A stretch of DNA of 64,000 nt from Pseudoselenomonas ruminantium (GTDB taxonomy: Bacteria > Bacillota > Negativicutes > Selenomonadales > Selenomonadaceae). Positions 51,404 to 59,069 of this stretch are shown in pieces (positions within the stretch are counted from its first letter, which is position 1; every line of letters starts with the position of its first letter). The stretch spans positions 62,001 to 126,000 of the forward strand of contig SVBX01000001.1 in assembly GCA_015058655.1 (NCBI GenBank), read 5' to 3'. The position numbers and the translations under genes were made by a program. Under the pieces are notes generated by a model, which saw only the letters and a list, made by a program, of their open reading frames with translations, was not told the DNA's origin and searched no databases.

Positions 51404-52250
51404 CCTCCCACCACCTTTCCATCTTCTCGGCTTTCCGACCATTGCGGAAGAACCAATGCCAGTATTCATAGAATAGAGTTTCAGCGGCTTTCAGTTCTTC
51501 CAAAGGCTTTTCCAAGATATCCTCCAGAGCCTCGTGTATCTCAGGGGACAGCACATTCTGCCATTCACGCTTTCTGTCATTGTAGGGCATCAGGGCTGTG
51601 GGAGTATTTTCCAGCAACTCGCCCAGGCTTTTCCCATGCACTTCTACATTTCTCAGCATCCTGGTCAAGGATGTGCTCTCGCCACGCTTTTCCGCCATCA
51701 GGTTGCTCTGCAGGTTGCTGCGGCAGTAAGCACTCCTCTCCCCCAACATACTATCCAGACGCGCAAACAGGTGATTTGCGTCCTGGGGGAAGTATTTTCT
51801 CGACTGCTCCACATCTTCTGCAGCAAAGAGCCTGACAGCTTCCCTCATCTTCTTTGCCACTATCTTACGGGCATACTTGGCTGCCTCTTTTGATTTGATT
51901 TTATGCCTGGCTGGTCTTTCCTCAGCTGGTGTTTTGGCATACGCCAGCTGGGAGCATTGCCATACACGAACCTGTCCATAGCCTTCCTCAGTGCGAAGGC
52001 CTATGCCCTCGTAGCAGAGCCTGGCCAGATGCTGCCAGTCTCCATCGCTCCAGTCCTCGTCCTTTTGAATGATGAAGATAGTACCTGCCGCCAAAGCACT
52101 CAGTCTGGGGCGCTTCATCCCCCAGACCCCCACGAAGCTGTCAATTTTCTCAGCTTTTGAAAATATCTTCCGTTTCCCGCTTTGGATATGGAAGGCTTCT
52201 GTTTGGCAGCGCTCATTCATTGCCCTGGCAAATTCAGCTAAGCCTTTCAA
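51396..52250 (-). CDS. csx10: Csx10, C-terminal part downstream of an in-frame TAG
   Basis: 284 residues readable from TTG 52250, in exactly the same frame as the part at 52287-53003. The 12 codons between the TAG and this TTG are open. It contains MKRPRLSALAAGTIFIIQKD, the RAMP glycine loop YEGIGLRTEEGYGQVRVWQ and a long helical C-terminus (FFRNGRKAEKMERWWEDE). Read together the two parts give a 535-codon Csx10, the Cas5-like subunit of III-D complexes that binds the crRNA 5' handle. Without read-through this half has no evident ribosome binding site. Confidence 0.8.
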   Translation of the reverse strand: MKGLAEFARAMNERCQTEAFHIQSGKRKIFSKAEKIDSFVGVWGMKRPRLSALAAGTIFIIQKDEDWSDGDWQHLARLCYEGIGLRTEEGYGQVRVWQCSQLAYAKTPAEERPARHKIKSKEAAKYARKIVAKKMREAVRLFAAEDVEQSRKYFPQDANHLFARLDSMLGERSAYCRSNLQSNLMAEKRGESTSLTRMLRNVEVHGKSLGELLENTPTALMPYNDRKREWQNVLSPEIHEALEDILEKPLEELKAAETLFYEYWHWFFRNGRKAEKMERWWEDE

Positions 52251-52286
52251 GGCGTTATCAGCAAGGTCAGCCAGCAGCAGGGGGGT

Positions 52287-53003
52287 CTACAAACGCAGGC
52301 AAACACTCCTGCCAGCCTCCCTGGGCATGACGGGCACATCCTCTACTTCACCTAGCTGGATGCTGCAGCTGCCATACTGTGTGTATTGGGAACGGCCTAC
52401 ATGCGCCAGCCAGGACTTTTCCTGCAGCACCGCTACCAGCTTTTCCAATGCTTCCTGGCTGCCGAAAACATATCCTTCAAAGGACTGGCCTGCATCTATT
52501 GATTCATAGTTATAGATGCCACCATTGAGGGAGCGTCCGGCCAGGCGCTCCCTGCTATCCTGGCTGCCGCTGTCATTGCGGCTCATATGCAAGGTGATAT
52601 TCTTCTTTATCTCCGTGGCATAGATTTTCCCCTGACTTATGGAACCAAAGCCACGCAGGGATTTATAGTTTGCCTCCGAATCCTGCCGCAGCAGGTCTAT
52701 GATGCTGGTTCCGTCCTTGATCTTTTGCAGGGACAAGGGCATGACCAGGCTTCTGCATCCCGTAGTCTTGTTCACAGGATAGGCATCGACAAAGCGGAGC
52801 TTCTGGAAAAACAACTCTACAAAATCCTCGTCCTCATGGGCTTTTTTCCCCAAGCCCGCTTTTTCTATATATCTTCCTGCCAGAATGCCTCGCAGGATAT
52901 TGCCGGAAAAATAGTCATAGGTGGCGGTCATGACATCGGTATTGCCCTTGGTGGAAAGAATCACCGGCGAAACCGTCTTGAGTTTGATGGTCAGCTGCCT
53001 CAT
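52287..53003 (-). CDS. csx10: Csx10 (Cas5-like), N-terminal part ending at a premature TAG
   Basis: 238 residues beginning RQLTIKLKTVSPVILSTKGN, then TATYDYFSGNILRGILAGRY, typical of the Csx10 N-terminus, and RFVDAYPVNKTTGCRSLVMP. The sequence reaches SVCLRL, then TAG, then TPLLLADLADNALKGLAEFA in the same frame. A single base change (TTG or another codon to TAG) would explain the break. The ATG overlaps the cas7 stop by 4 bp. If the stop is real the effector complex probably lacks a full Cas5-like subunit. Confidence 0.82.
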   Translation of the reverse strand: MRQLTIKLKTVSPVILSTKGNTDVMTATYDYFSGNILRGILAGRYIEKAGLGKKAHEDEDFVELFFQKLRFVDAYPVNKTTGCRSLVMPLSLQKIKDGTSIIDLLRQDSEANYKSLRGFGSISQGKIYATEIKKNITLHMSRNDSGSQDSRERLAGRSLNGGIYNYESIDAGQSFEGYVFGSQEALEKLVAVLQEKSWLAHVGRSQYTQYGSCSIQLGEVEDVPVMPREAGRSVCLRL

Positions 53004-53935
53004 TTTCTCTTTCCCTCCTTGAACACATCCCTTATCAGCGGCGTGCGTATATCCTTGCCATTCTGCAGCATGAGGCAGTCTATGCAGCCGAAGCCACGGG
53101 TGCGCTTGACACCCGCCTGAGTCAGATTTTTGAAGGCCAGTGCCAGCAGCTTGAAATGCCGCTCGGTGCCGCCAAGCACCTCTATCTTCCCCTCGAAGTC
53201 CAGACCTGCTTCCACCACGCGCATATTGTGGAGAGAGCCGTCTGCCGCCGTCCCGGTCTTTCTGTCCAGTCTTGTTTGATACCGCAGAGAGGTATACTGC
53301 TCCAGCACATCAGCAGGGGTGAAAAGCTCAGGATAAGCGCGCTGCAAATACTGCCAATCCTCCTTCATCTCCTCATGCCCTGCCAGATACAAGCTGGGTA
53401 TGATGAGCCGGGCCTCCCCCTGGCTGCCATGCTGGAAAAGAGCATCCAGCTCTGCCCTCAGTTCCGCGCCTTCTCCCAAGGGCGTGTTCATTTCTGTCAC
53501 TTCAAGAGCGCTCTCATACAAAAGACCTTTCAGCCTTTTGGCAGGGAAATAAGGCAGGCCCGCTTCATCATGTACCACTTCCGCATCCACATTCACATCA
53601 GCCTGACCGGAGCCAAGATGCAGGGGCGACTGGGTATGCACCCGCAAAGTGAAGGAATCGAAGGTGAGCTTGCCCATTTTTGCTTCCGGGATTGCCTCAC
53701 CCTTGTTCCGCTTCGGTGGCAGATGGGGCGCTTCCTTGGTTCTTGGCTTTATGCGAGGAATCTTTGTCCTTTCTTCGTGCGGTTCTATGTCTGCGGAGAC
53801 AGCCGCTTGCACAGTTTCCTTTTTTTGCTTTTCCTGATTAAGCTGGGCGGCACTTTGCCCCCTGGCCATGCGTTTTTGCTTTTCCTGTTCCCTCTGTTCC
53901 TTCTTGCTTGCTTTTTTCTTATCCTTCCCTGCCAC
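53000..53935 (-). CDS. Cas7-like (Csm3 family) RAMP with charged N-terminal extension
   Basis: 311 residues if started at GTG 53935, which has GAGG upstream and overlaps cas10 by 17 bp. The first ~85 residues are an unusual Lys/Glu/Gln-rich extension (KDKKKASKKEQREQEKQKRM) of low complexity. The Csm3-like domain follows: LRVHTQSPLHLGSGQADVNV, DAEVVHDEAGLPYFPAKRLK, RLDRKTGTAADGSLHNMRVV, and the glycine loop QAGVKRTRGFGCIDCLML. It is predicted to be a backbone subunit of the type III effector. The extension may bind RNA or be a disordered tail; its role is unknown. Confidence 0.82.
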   Translation of the reverse strand: MAGKDKKKASKKEQREQEKQKRMARGQSAAQLNQEKQKKETVQAAVSADIEPHEERTKIPRIKPRTKEAPHLPPKRNKGEAIPEAKMGKLTFDSFTLRVHTQSPLHLGSGQADVNVDAEVVHDEAGLPYFPAKRLKGLLYESALEVTEMNTPLGEGAELRAELDALFQHGSQGEARLIIPSLYLAGHEEMKEDWQYLQRAYPELFTPADVLEQYTSLRYQTRLDRKTGTAADGSLHNMRVVEAGLDFEGKIEVLGGTERHFKLLALAFKNLTQAGVKRTRGFGCIDCLMLQNGKDIRTPLIRDVFKEGKRK

Positions 53936-55556
53936 TGTTCTCCACCTCCTCAAATGCACAGAAATCCAGCATTTCAATCATATCCACATAGGGAGTCCTA
54001 TCTTCTGCCCATAGTTCCTTCTCATAGGGTCTCCATGCTTCCACAGCAGGGAGGCGCATCATGCTGTCAGGAGTGCTGCGTATCAGATAGTCAAGCTGTT
54101 GCTTGAACTGGATTTGCTGGTGCCTGCCCGCAGCCAGGACTCTGCGCATCTCTTTCAGCTTGCTCATGGGCATCCTATGCGGGCCAAAGCGTACCTCCTG
54201 CATAGCCAGCAAAAGATTGTCAAGTGCCTCCGGCATATCCCCGGAAGCATCTACCCGATAGGGGCCAAAGTGCATATTGCGTCCCAGCACATCATGGTAT
54301 TCCTGCTCACGAATCTGGGAAAGCTTGGGAGCCTGCTCCCCATGGAGGATGGCAAAATCCAGCCAGCAGGAAGGAGCATCATCCTGGCGCATGCGCTTCT
54401 TGGCTTCGCCGCACAGCTGCTCTGTCATTTCGTACCCTCTGAAGAAGGGGTAGGATGTGGGCAGGATAGCAATGCCGCCGCAGCTGCAAATCCCACTTTC
54501 CTTCAGTTCGCTCATGACAAAAGCCGCCAATTGCAAGGCAAGTTTCGCATGACAGACAAAGGTCATGTCATCGCCGCCCAAAATCAGAGGACGGATAGGG
54601 AGCAAAGTCTCACCATCAGGACGCACGATCCTCTTCAAGAACTTCCAATCACTATAGCAGGAGAGTATATCATCAATCAGGGCATTGAAGGCGCAGATAG
54701 TTTTCTTGCGTATGGAGATGGAGAGATTTTTTCTCTGGGTAAGGGTTTTGCATTCGCGGAACTGCTTGCCCATGTTATTGCCGTCTATGTGGACAATAGC
54801 CAGATAGTCTTCCTTCTCCTTTTGGCCAAGCTCATCAAACTTCGTGGGAAAAGCCCATCCTCTCAGATAGTCCTCCCTGTCCTCTTCGGCCATGACGCTG
54901 CGAAGTTTGTCCAAGAGTTCCCTTTCTGCCGGCGCTTCCCGTGCACTGGTCTTCCTGTCAGCCAGGATTTTCATCTCAATCTCCCAGGAGTAAAACCTGT
55001 CCTCCTCCTCATCATAGAAGTTGGCAGCCTCTCCATTGCTTGAGCAGGACAGGGTAAGCCCCGTGTAGGGCAGGGATACCTCAGGGAATACGGTGTTCTG
55101 TGCATTCTTCAATTCCTCATGCAGCAAATCCAAGCCAGTCTTGCCCTCTGCGTTGCTCCGAAAATGGCCGTCTTTATCCATGGCGACAGTGCCAATGACA
55201 GCCCCGGTTCTCAGGCCGGGGTACTCTACCAGGGCCATCTTGGTGAAGGTGCTCACTACCTCCCGCAGTTGCTGCTCCTCTGTCTCAGGACGGAATAGCA
55301 GCAGCGCATTGCCGCCGCCGATGTAGCCCACACGGCATGGTGTATCCATGTCTTCCCAATCCGGCTCCACCACTTGATGCCAGGTTTCTTCGTCAATGGA
55401 GCCGGTGCCACATACCTCTTCCACGGCACGAACCAAAGCATCAGAGAAAAGTGTCTCCACCAAGTAAGAAGCGCCGATGTTCGTTTTCAGCTGATTCCCG
55501 GAGAAAATGTATTGCTGGATTGACCGTGTATCAAATAGTATCGCCTTGAAATCCAT
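53919..55556 (-). CDS. cas10: Cas10-like subunit with intact GGDD palm, no HD domain
   Basis: 545 residues. The second palm domain has the cyclase motif RPLILGGDDMTFVCHAKLAL. The first palm region has VGYIGGGNALLLF without GGDD. Other family segments are AILFDTRSIQQYIFSGNQLK, LAIVHIDGNNMGKQFRECK, CGGIAILPTSYPFFRGYEMT EQLC. No N-terminal HD nuclease is present, so single-stranded DNA cleavage is not expected, but synthesis of cyclic oligoadenylate is. This suits the CARF proteins in the island. It is the first gene of the effector operon. A possible promoter TTGAAA-N18-TGATAT lies between it and the miniature transposon at 55634. Confidence 0.9.
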   Translation of the reverse strand: MDFKAILFDTRSIQQYIFSGNQLKTNIGASYLVETLFSDALVRAVEEVCGTGSIDEETWHQVVEPDWEDMDTPCRVGYIGGGNALLLFRPETEEQQLREVVSTFTKMALVEYPGLRTGAVIGTVAMDKDGHFRSNAEGKTGLDLLHEELKNAQNTVFPEVSLPYTGLTLSCSSNGEAANFYDEEEDRFYSWEIEMKILADRKTSAREAPAERELLDKLRSVMAEEDREDYLRGWAFPTKFDELGQKEKEDYLAIVHIDGNNMGKQFRECKTLTQRKNLSISIRKKTICAFNALIDDILSCYSDWKFLKRIVRPDGETLLPIRPLILGGDDMTFVCHAKLALQLAAFVMSELKESGICSCGGIAILPTSYPFFRGYEMTEQLCGEAKKRMRQDDAPSCWLDFAILHGEQAPKLSQIREQEYHDVLGRNMHFGPYRVDASGDMPEALDNLLLAMQEVRFGPHRMPMSKLKEMRRVLAAGRHQQIQFKQQLDYLIRSTPDSMMRLPAVEAWRPYEKELWAEDRTPYVDMIEMLDFCAFEEVENSGREG

Positions 55557-55633
55557 AATCTTCCCCCCTGCATCTCCTGTAATATCACAGTAAGACTTCT
55601 ACCTCTTTCAAAATAATCCTGCCGACTGTGGCC

Positions 55634-55799
55634 TAGGGCGTGTTGATTAAATGAACTTGGCCCAGATTTATAGGGATTGGCTGTCCATTGCTAGGCGACA
55701 AACCGCAGGCATAGCGGTGCTATGTCGAGGATTTGTCAACGACGCAGGGACAGCCAAGACCCGTGAAGATGGGCTGAGTGAATTAATCAACACGCCCTA
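55634..55799 (-). mobile_element. Miniature inverted-repeat element (166 bp) upstream of cas10
   Basis: Perfect 15-bp terminal inverted repeats (GGGCGTGTTGATTAA at 55636-55650 and its complement at 55783-55797) are flanked by TA on both sides. Internal arms TTGGCTGTCC/GGACAGCCAA and CATAGC/GCTATG make the whole element fold into a long hairpin. The end matches the truncated transposon at 3303, so it is a non-autonomous relative. Its insertion separates cas10 from the small-gene cassette and from the shared promoter elements. Confidence 0.85.
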
Positions 55800-55806
55800 A
55801 AGATCT

Positions 55807-55872
55807 TCAACTGAATATGTACAGAATAGCTATCCATATTGCGTATAAGATGGCAAATATGATGTCAGCCAT
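55807..55872 (-). CDS. 21-residue membrane peptide
   Basis: ATG 55872 to TGA 55807. It reads MADIIFAILYAIWIAILYIF and then S, a single hydrophobic helix. GAGG lies eight bases upstream. An ATG two codons earlier is possible. It ends just before the miniature element. It is very short, but it resembles the other hydrophobic miniproteins of this island and follows them in the same direction. Confidence 0.45.
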   Translation of the reverse strand: MADIIFAILYAIWIAILYIFS

Positions 55873-55927
55873 GGTCATTTCCTCTTTCCGGCTCCGCCCT
55901 CAAATTCCAGAACATTCAATCTCCCCT

Positions 55928-56128
55928 TCAGTTATCGGCTGCTGAGGGCTTTTCTTTCTTCTTTTCCCCCACACAGTCTATACACTTACCAGCCAGATGC
56001 GTCACGCCTCCGATCAAAGTGATCACCACTGCTGTATCTCCGATTTTCTTGACCATATTCATCTGATGAATCTGCTGAGATTTCTGAGATACAAACGACA
56101 ATACCTGACATAATGCTACGAACCCCAT
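55928..56128 (-). CDS. Small hydrophobic protein, cassette copy A
   Basis: 66 residues from ATG 56128, with AAAGGAG eight bases upstream. It reads MGFVALCQVLSFVSQKSQQI HQMNMVKKIGDTAVVITLIG and ends with a charged KKKEKPSAADN. The segment IGDTAV--T-IGGVTHLAGKCIDC is nearly identical to that in the 59070 gene. One membrane helix is likely (DTAVVITLIGGVTHLAG). It follows the 42-residue gene by 14 bp. The function is unknown. Confidence 0.65.
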   Translation of the reverse strand: MGFVALCQVLSFVSQKSQQIHQMNMVKKIGDTAVVITLIGGVTHLAGKCIDCVGEKKKEKPSAADN

Positions 56129-56142
56129 GTTAATCTCTCCTT

Positions 56143-56271
56143 TCACGCATTACGATATTCCCTTACCACCTGAGCAGCCCTGTTCACATCACCCACAGCA
56201 TTATTGCAAGCAATCAAAACACCGGCTACTGACAACACTGCGGAAAAAATGCTGACAACTACTTTGCCCAT
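56143..56271 (-). CDS. 42-residue hydrophobic miniprotein, cassette copy A
   Basis: ATG 56271 to TGA 56143, with AGGAGG upstream. It reads MGKVVVSIFSAVLSVAGVLI and ends QVVREYRNA. A paralogue at 59302 keeps the same length and most residues with many synonymous or conservative changes, which supports real coding. It has one predicted N-terminal membrane helix and an amphipathic tail. Confidence 0.65.
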   Translation of the reverse strand: MGKVVVSIFSAVLSVAGVLIACNNAVGDVNRAAQVVREYRNA

Positions 56272-56441
56272 GATACTTTCCTCCTATTCCCATCGATACA
56301 TTCACTTTCAATCCGCTGTTACAGCACATGTCATTATTATTGCCAGCCCCCACCACCGCCTGCGGCGGTCCCCCGCCCCCAGAGGGGCGGACATGTGGCA
56401 TAAGCACTGGCTGTATCGTTTGCTATAACCTTTTCACTTTA
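56272..56441 (-). other. Non-coding gap with two GC-rich hairpins
   Basis: This stretch between a shared promoter element and the first small gene contains two perfect GC hairpins, ACCGCC-TGC-GGCGGT (56355-56369) and CCGCCCC-AGAG-GGGGCGG (56373-56390). In the paralogous cassette at 59.4-59.6 kb this position holds a glycine-zipper gene, which is missing here. No convincing gene is visible. It may be a structured 5' leader. Confidence 0.45.
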
Positions 56442-56471
56442 TATAACCCGTGGTGATAACAGTTTTTGGCA
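56442..56471 (-). promoter_or_regulatory. Island promoter element 7, before cassette A
   Basis: TGCCAAAA, 16 bp, GTTATATAAAGTGAAA on the minus strand. The inner CAGGA is not kept but block identity and spacing are. It is 170 bp upstream of the first clear gene of cassette A. Confidence 0.6.
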
Positions 56472-56511
56472 TATCCTCCGAAAAAAATTTCATTTTTTTC
56501 ATCAATGTCCC

Positions 56512-56874
56512 TCAGTATTTGCGAAACTGCACGAATTTGAAGTAGGATACCTTACGGGATACCCCCCCTTGCAATTCCTCCCTGGAATTGCGTTCACTAC
56601 AGGCAGCCAGCACAGTTATGCCATGTTCCTTGAGGAGACTCACCAACCCATAGGTATAGGTAAACTCCCCTTGGCAAAGCACTGCCACTGGATTCATTGC
56701 CAATATCTCAGAAAGATACCGCTGTATGACTTCCCTAATCTTTTGCTCGCTGTAATCGGCCCGCAACTCTGGAAAAGGCATATCCACAATACTTCCGTAG
56801 GCCAGCGCTGCCTCTCTTTGCGCTTGGGACCAATTGTCGGAGATGTGGTTGCTATGATTGATAAAAACTGACAT
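56512..56874 (-). CDS. Small CRISPR-neighbour protein, Rossmann-like, unassigned
   Basis: 120 residues from ATG 56874 behind AAAGGAG. It reads MSVFINHSNHISDNWSQAQR, YGSIVDMPFPELRADYSEQK and NPVAVLCQGEFTYTYGLVSL LKEHGITVLAACSERNSREE. Alternating strands and helices suggest a small Rossmann-like fold. I recall similar short proteins next to type III CRISPR loci but cannot name the family. It sits 40 bp downstream of a shared promoter element and between the decayed cas1 and cassette A. A nucleotide-binding or ring-nuclease-like role is possible but not shown. Confidence 0.6.
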   Translation of the reverse strand: MSVFINHSNHISDNWSQAQREAALAYGSIVDMPFPELRADYSEQKIREVIQRYLSEILAMNPVAVLCQGEFTYTYGLVSLLKEHGITVLAACSERNSREELQGGVSRKVSYFKFVQFRKY

Positions 56875-56914
56875 GATAGCTCCTTTCTTTGTCTTATCTG
56901 ACCTTCTCACTTAA

Positions 56915-56944
56915 TATAACCGCTCCTGAAAAATGTTTTTGGCA
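56915..56944 (-). promoter_or_regulatory. Island promoter element 8
   Basis: TGCCAAAA, 16 bp ending CAGGAGCG, GTTATATTAAGTGAGA on the minus strand, 41 bp upstream of ATG 56874. The T-run of the preceding terminator ends 8 bp before it. Confidence 0.7.
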
Positions 56945-56952
56945 TTTTGGTC

Positions 56953-56979
56953 AAAAAAAACAGGCCAACTATGACCTGT
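56953..56979 (-). terminator. Terminator after decayed cas1
   Basis: An 8-bp stem with one G-U pair (ACAGGTCA/TGGCCTGT) and a 4-nt loop is followed by eight T on the minus strand. The same sequence follows the intact cas1 at 59833-59859. It directly abuts the next promoter element. Confidence 0.75.
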
Positions 56980-56983
56980 AATG

Positions 56984-57127
56984 CTAATTTTCTCTTAATC
57001 TTGAGGATGGAGGTCAGGGATCTGATAGGCATGCGGCCTATCAGCTTATCATCTTTTTCAAGGACGATTCTGCCGCCATCCTTTTTTTTGCATTGCTTCC
57101 CTTCGAGAGCAGATAAAGTACGCCCAT
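56984..57127 (-). pseudogene. cas1: Decayed cas1 (internal deletion plus frameshift)
   Basis: Matches the first ~45 codons and the last ~8 codons of the intact cas1 at 59864 with about 840 bp deleted between them. The A-run in the 5' part has eight A where the intact copy has six, giving a second, independent frameshift. The flanking terminator and the adjacent cas2 are almost identical in both copies, so the duplication is recent. Confidence 0.85.
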
Positions 57128-57140
57128 GCTATAGCTCCCC

Positions 57141-57416
57141 TCATACAACAATCACAGAACGGTCTTCCTCCAAGGGCCTGCCTTGCATAAGGATTCCCTT
57201 GTCACAGTCTTTGCAGACAGGTATTACCATCAATAAGGGATTATCAGCATTTTCTGTCATCTGCAACAAAGTTTCCCATATAGCCTGGATTTCTTTGTTG
57301 CTGCATTTGCAGGAAAATACGCTGAATTGAATACGAAAAGCGTGGTCTTCAAGATACTTAACCACGCTGCTACGAATCTTATCCTCTTTTATGTCATAGC
57401 AGATAATGTACTTCAT
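57141..57416 (-). CDS. cas2: CRISPR-associated endonuclease Cas2, duplicate copy
   Basis: 91 residues, identical in protein sequence to the copy at 60861. It has the Cas2 ferredoxin start MKYIICYDIKEDKIRSSVVK, then FRIQFSVFSCKCSNKEIQAI and the end RSVIVV. Cas2 forms the integrase scaffold with Cas1. This copy is next to a decayed cas1, so it would depend on the intact cas1. On the minus strand a TATAAT lies between the last repeat of array 2 and the gene (57446-57451) and could be its -10 box. GGAGG precedes the ATG. Confidence 0.9.
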   Translation of the reverse strand: MKYIICYDIKEDKIRSSVVKYLEDHAFRIQFSVFSCKCSNKEIQAIWETLLQMTENADNPLLMVIPVCKDCDKGILMQGRPLEEDRSVIVV

Positions 57417-57453
57417 AATACAGCACCTCCGCTATTAGGGAACTTATTATAGG

Positions 57454-58721
57454 GTTACGATACCGCAAGCGGTATAGGCTGGCCATCAACAAATTCGCAT
57501 CCTACATTTGGTAGTGGAGCAGCAATGTTACGATACCGCAAGCGGTATAGGCTGGTCATCAACGATGAAGTCGAAAGCATATTCGATTCATATGATGAAG
57601 TTACGATACCGCAAGCGGTATAGGCTGGCCATCAACCATGGAAAATTAGAAGATGTGTTGAAAATGTTTCGAGTTACGATACCGCAAGCAGTATAGGCTG
57701 GCCATCAACTGGTTAGGTCACACATTATGGGTCATTCTATTTTGTTACGATACCGCAAGCGGTATAGGCTGGCCATCAACTCTGCTCCAAACTCGGAGTT
57801 AATATTAGTACACTAGAGTTACGATACCGCAAGCGGTATAGGCTGGCCATCAACGCTCGGACTCTGAAGGGATATTCCGAAAGGAGGTGTTACGATACCG
57901 CAAGCGGTATAGGCTGGCCATCAACTTAGGTATAAAAGAATATAAAGTGATATGTGTTATGTTACGATACCGCAAGCGGTATAGGCTGGCCATCAACTTG
58001 AGTTTGAAAGAACTCTCTATTTGGTCATCAATGGTTACGATACCGCAAGCGGTATAGGCTGGCCATCAACTTGAGTTTGAAAGAACTCTCTATTTGGTCA
58101 TCAATGGTTACGATACCGCAAGCGGTATAGGCTGGCCATCAACTGAGATCTTTGAACTCCTCAGTGACTTTCTTGAAGTTACGATACCGCAAGCGGTATA
58201 GGCTGGCCATCAACGTCAAAAGAATCTTCTTTTCGATTCTATGTGTATGAGTTACGATACCGCAAGCGGTATAGGCTGGCCATCAACTGTAGCTGTGATG
58301 ATCTTGGGAATACGGTCAGTATGTTACGATACCGCAAGCGGTATAGGCTGGCCATCAACATGGTTACTGTTCAGAGACATCAGAACAGACGGAGTTACGA
58401 TACCGCAAGCGGTATAGGCTGGCCATCAACTTTAACAGAAGGATTGGTAATAGGCATAACCAAAGTTACGATACCGCAAGCGGTATAGGCTGGCCATCAA
58501 CTGTACTGTTCTTCTCTATAGGGCATGTGACAAATGAAGTTACGATACCGCAAGCGGTATAGGCTGGCCATCAACCTTGATGTGAATCGTGTTCATCATC
58601 TTGGCATAGAGGTTACGATACCGCAAGCGGTATAGGCTGGCCATCAACTGTGAAAGCAAAGAAGGAGCAGAAGTGCTCCTGGTCGTTACGATACCGCAAG
58701 CGGTATAGGCTGGCCATCAAC
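57454..58721 (-). CRISPR. CRISPR array 2 (18 repeats, 17 spacers)
   Basis: Eighteen 37-bp repeats from 57454 to 58721 (core ATACCGCAAGCGGTAT, then AGGCTGGCCATCAAC on the plus strand) with spacers of mostly 34-37 bp. Repeats 2 and 4 from the left each carry one substitution, marking the left side as the older, leader-distal end. Spacers 57998-58033 and 58071-58106 are identical. The leader is on the right (58722 onward) and transcription runs on the minus strand toward cas2. Confidence 0.98.
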
Positions 58722-58980
58722 TCTGTTGCCCAGAAAGCAGGTGAGAGTTGGGCTGAAATCCTGCTTTTTGAAAAGCTTCGCCATTTTTCCTGAAAATCCT
58801 GCCTGCTGCGAAAAAACTTGTTTCCAAAAACATAGCTTCAACCCTCCTCTCCCCTTGCTACACAAGGCTTCATCCGTGTTTTTGCAAAAACTGAAAACCT
58901 CGACGGAAAATAGCCGTTTCTCGGCCTCAGCCAAGGTTTTCATTTTCTCTGCTGCCTCCCCAACAATCTCCCTCACCATT
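58722..58980 (-). other. CRISPR leader 2
   Basis: Nearly identical to leader 3 over about 220 bp (TCTGTTGCCC..., GTGAGAGTTGGGCTGAAATC, CTTGTTTCCAAAAACATAGC). The outer end has inverted repeats (CTGAAAACCTCGACGG with AAGGTTTTCA) and T-runs able to terminate upstream transcripts. A reading frame crossing it into the repeats is not a real gene. Confidence 0.85.
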
Positions 58981-59067
58981 CTACAACAAAAATTTCCTGC
59001 TGACTACGGCCAAATATCCATAGTCAGCCCCACCAATCACAGCTCCAATCACACCGCCTTTATGCAT
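58981..59067 (-). CDS. 28-residue Gly-rich miniprotein
   Basis: ATG 59067 to TAG 58981, two bases after the stop of the upstream small gene, so it would be coupled. It reads MHKGGVIGAVIGGADYGYLA and ends SRKFLL. The KGGVIGAVIGG segment is glycine-zipper-like. The ribosome binding site (GGGGTGAGG) is close. Short and without a homologue in cassette A, so support is moderate. Confidence 0.4.
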   Translation of the reverse strand: MHKGGVIGAVIGGADYGYLAVVSRKFLL

Positions 59068-59069
59068 CC

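Noticed and set aside
52287..52289. TAG in csx10 as a pyrrolysine codon
   Set aside because: Nothing in the window suggests pyrrolysine usage, and the position is not catalytic. A nonsense mutation or error is simpler.
56201..56407. 68-codon frame through the GC-rich hairpins upstream of cassette A
   Set aside because: It is Gly/Pro-rich only because of the hairpins and overlaps the well-supported 42-residue gene in another frame.
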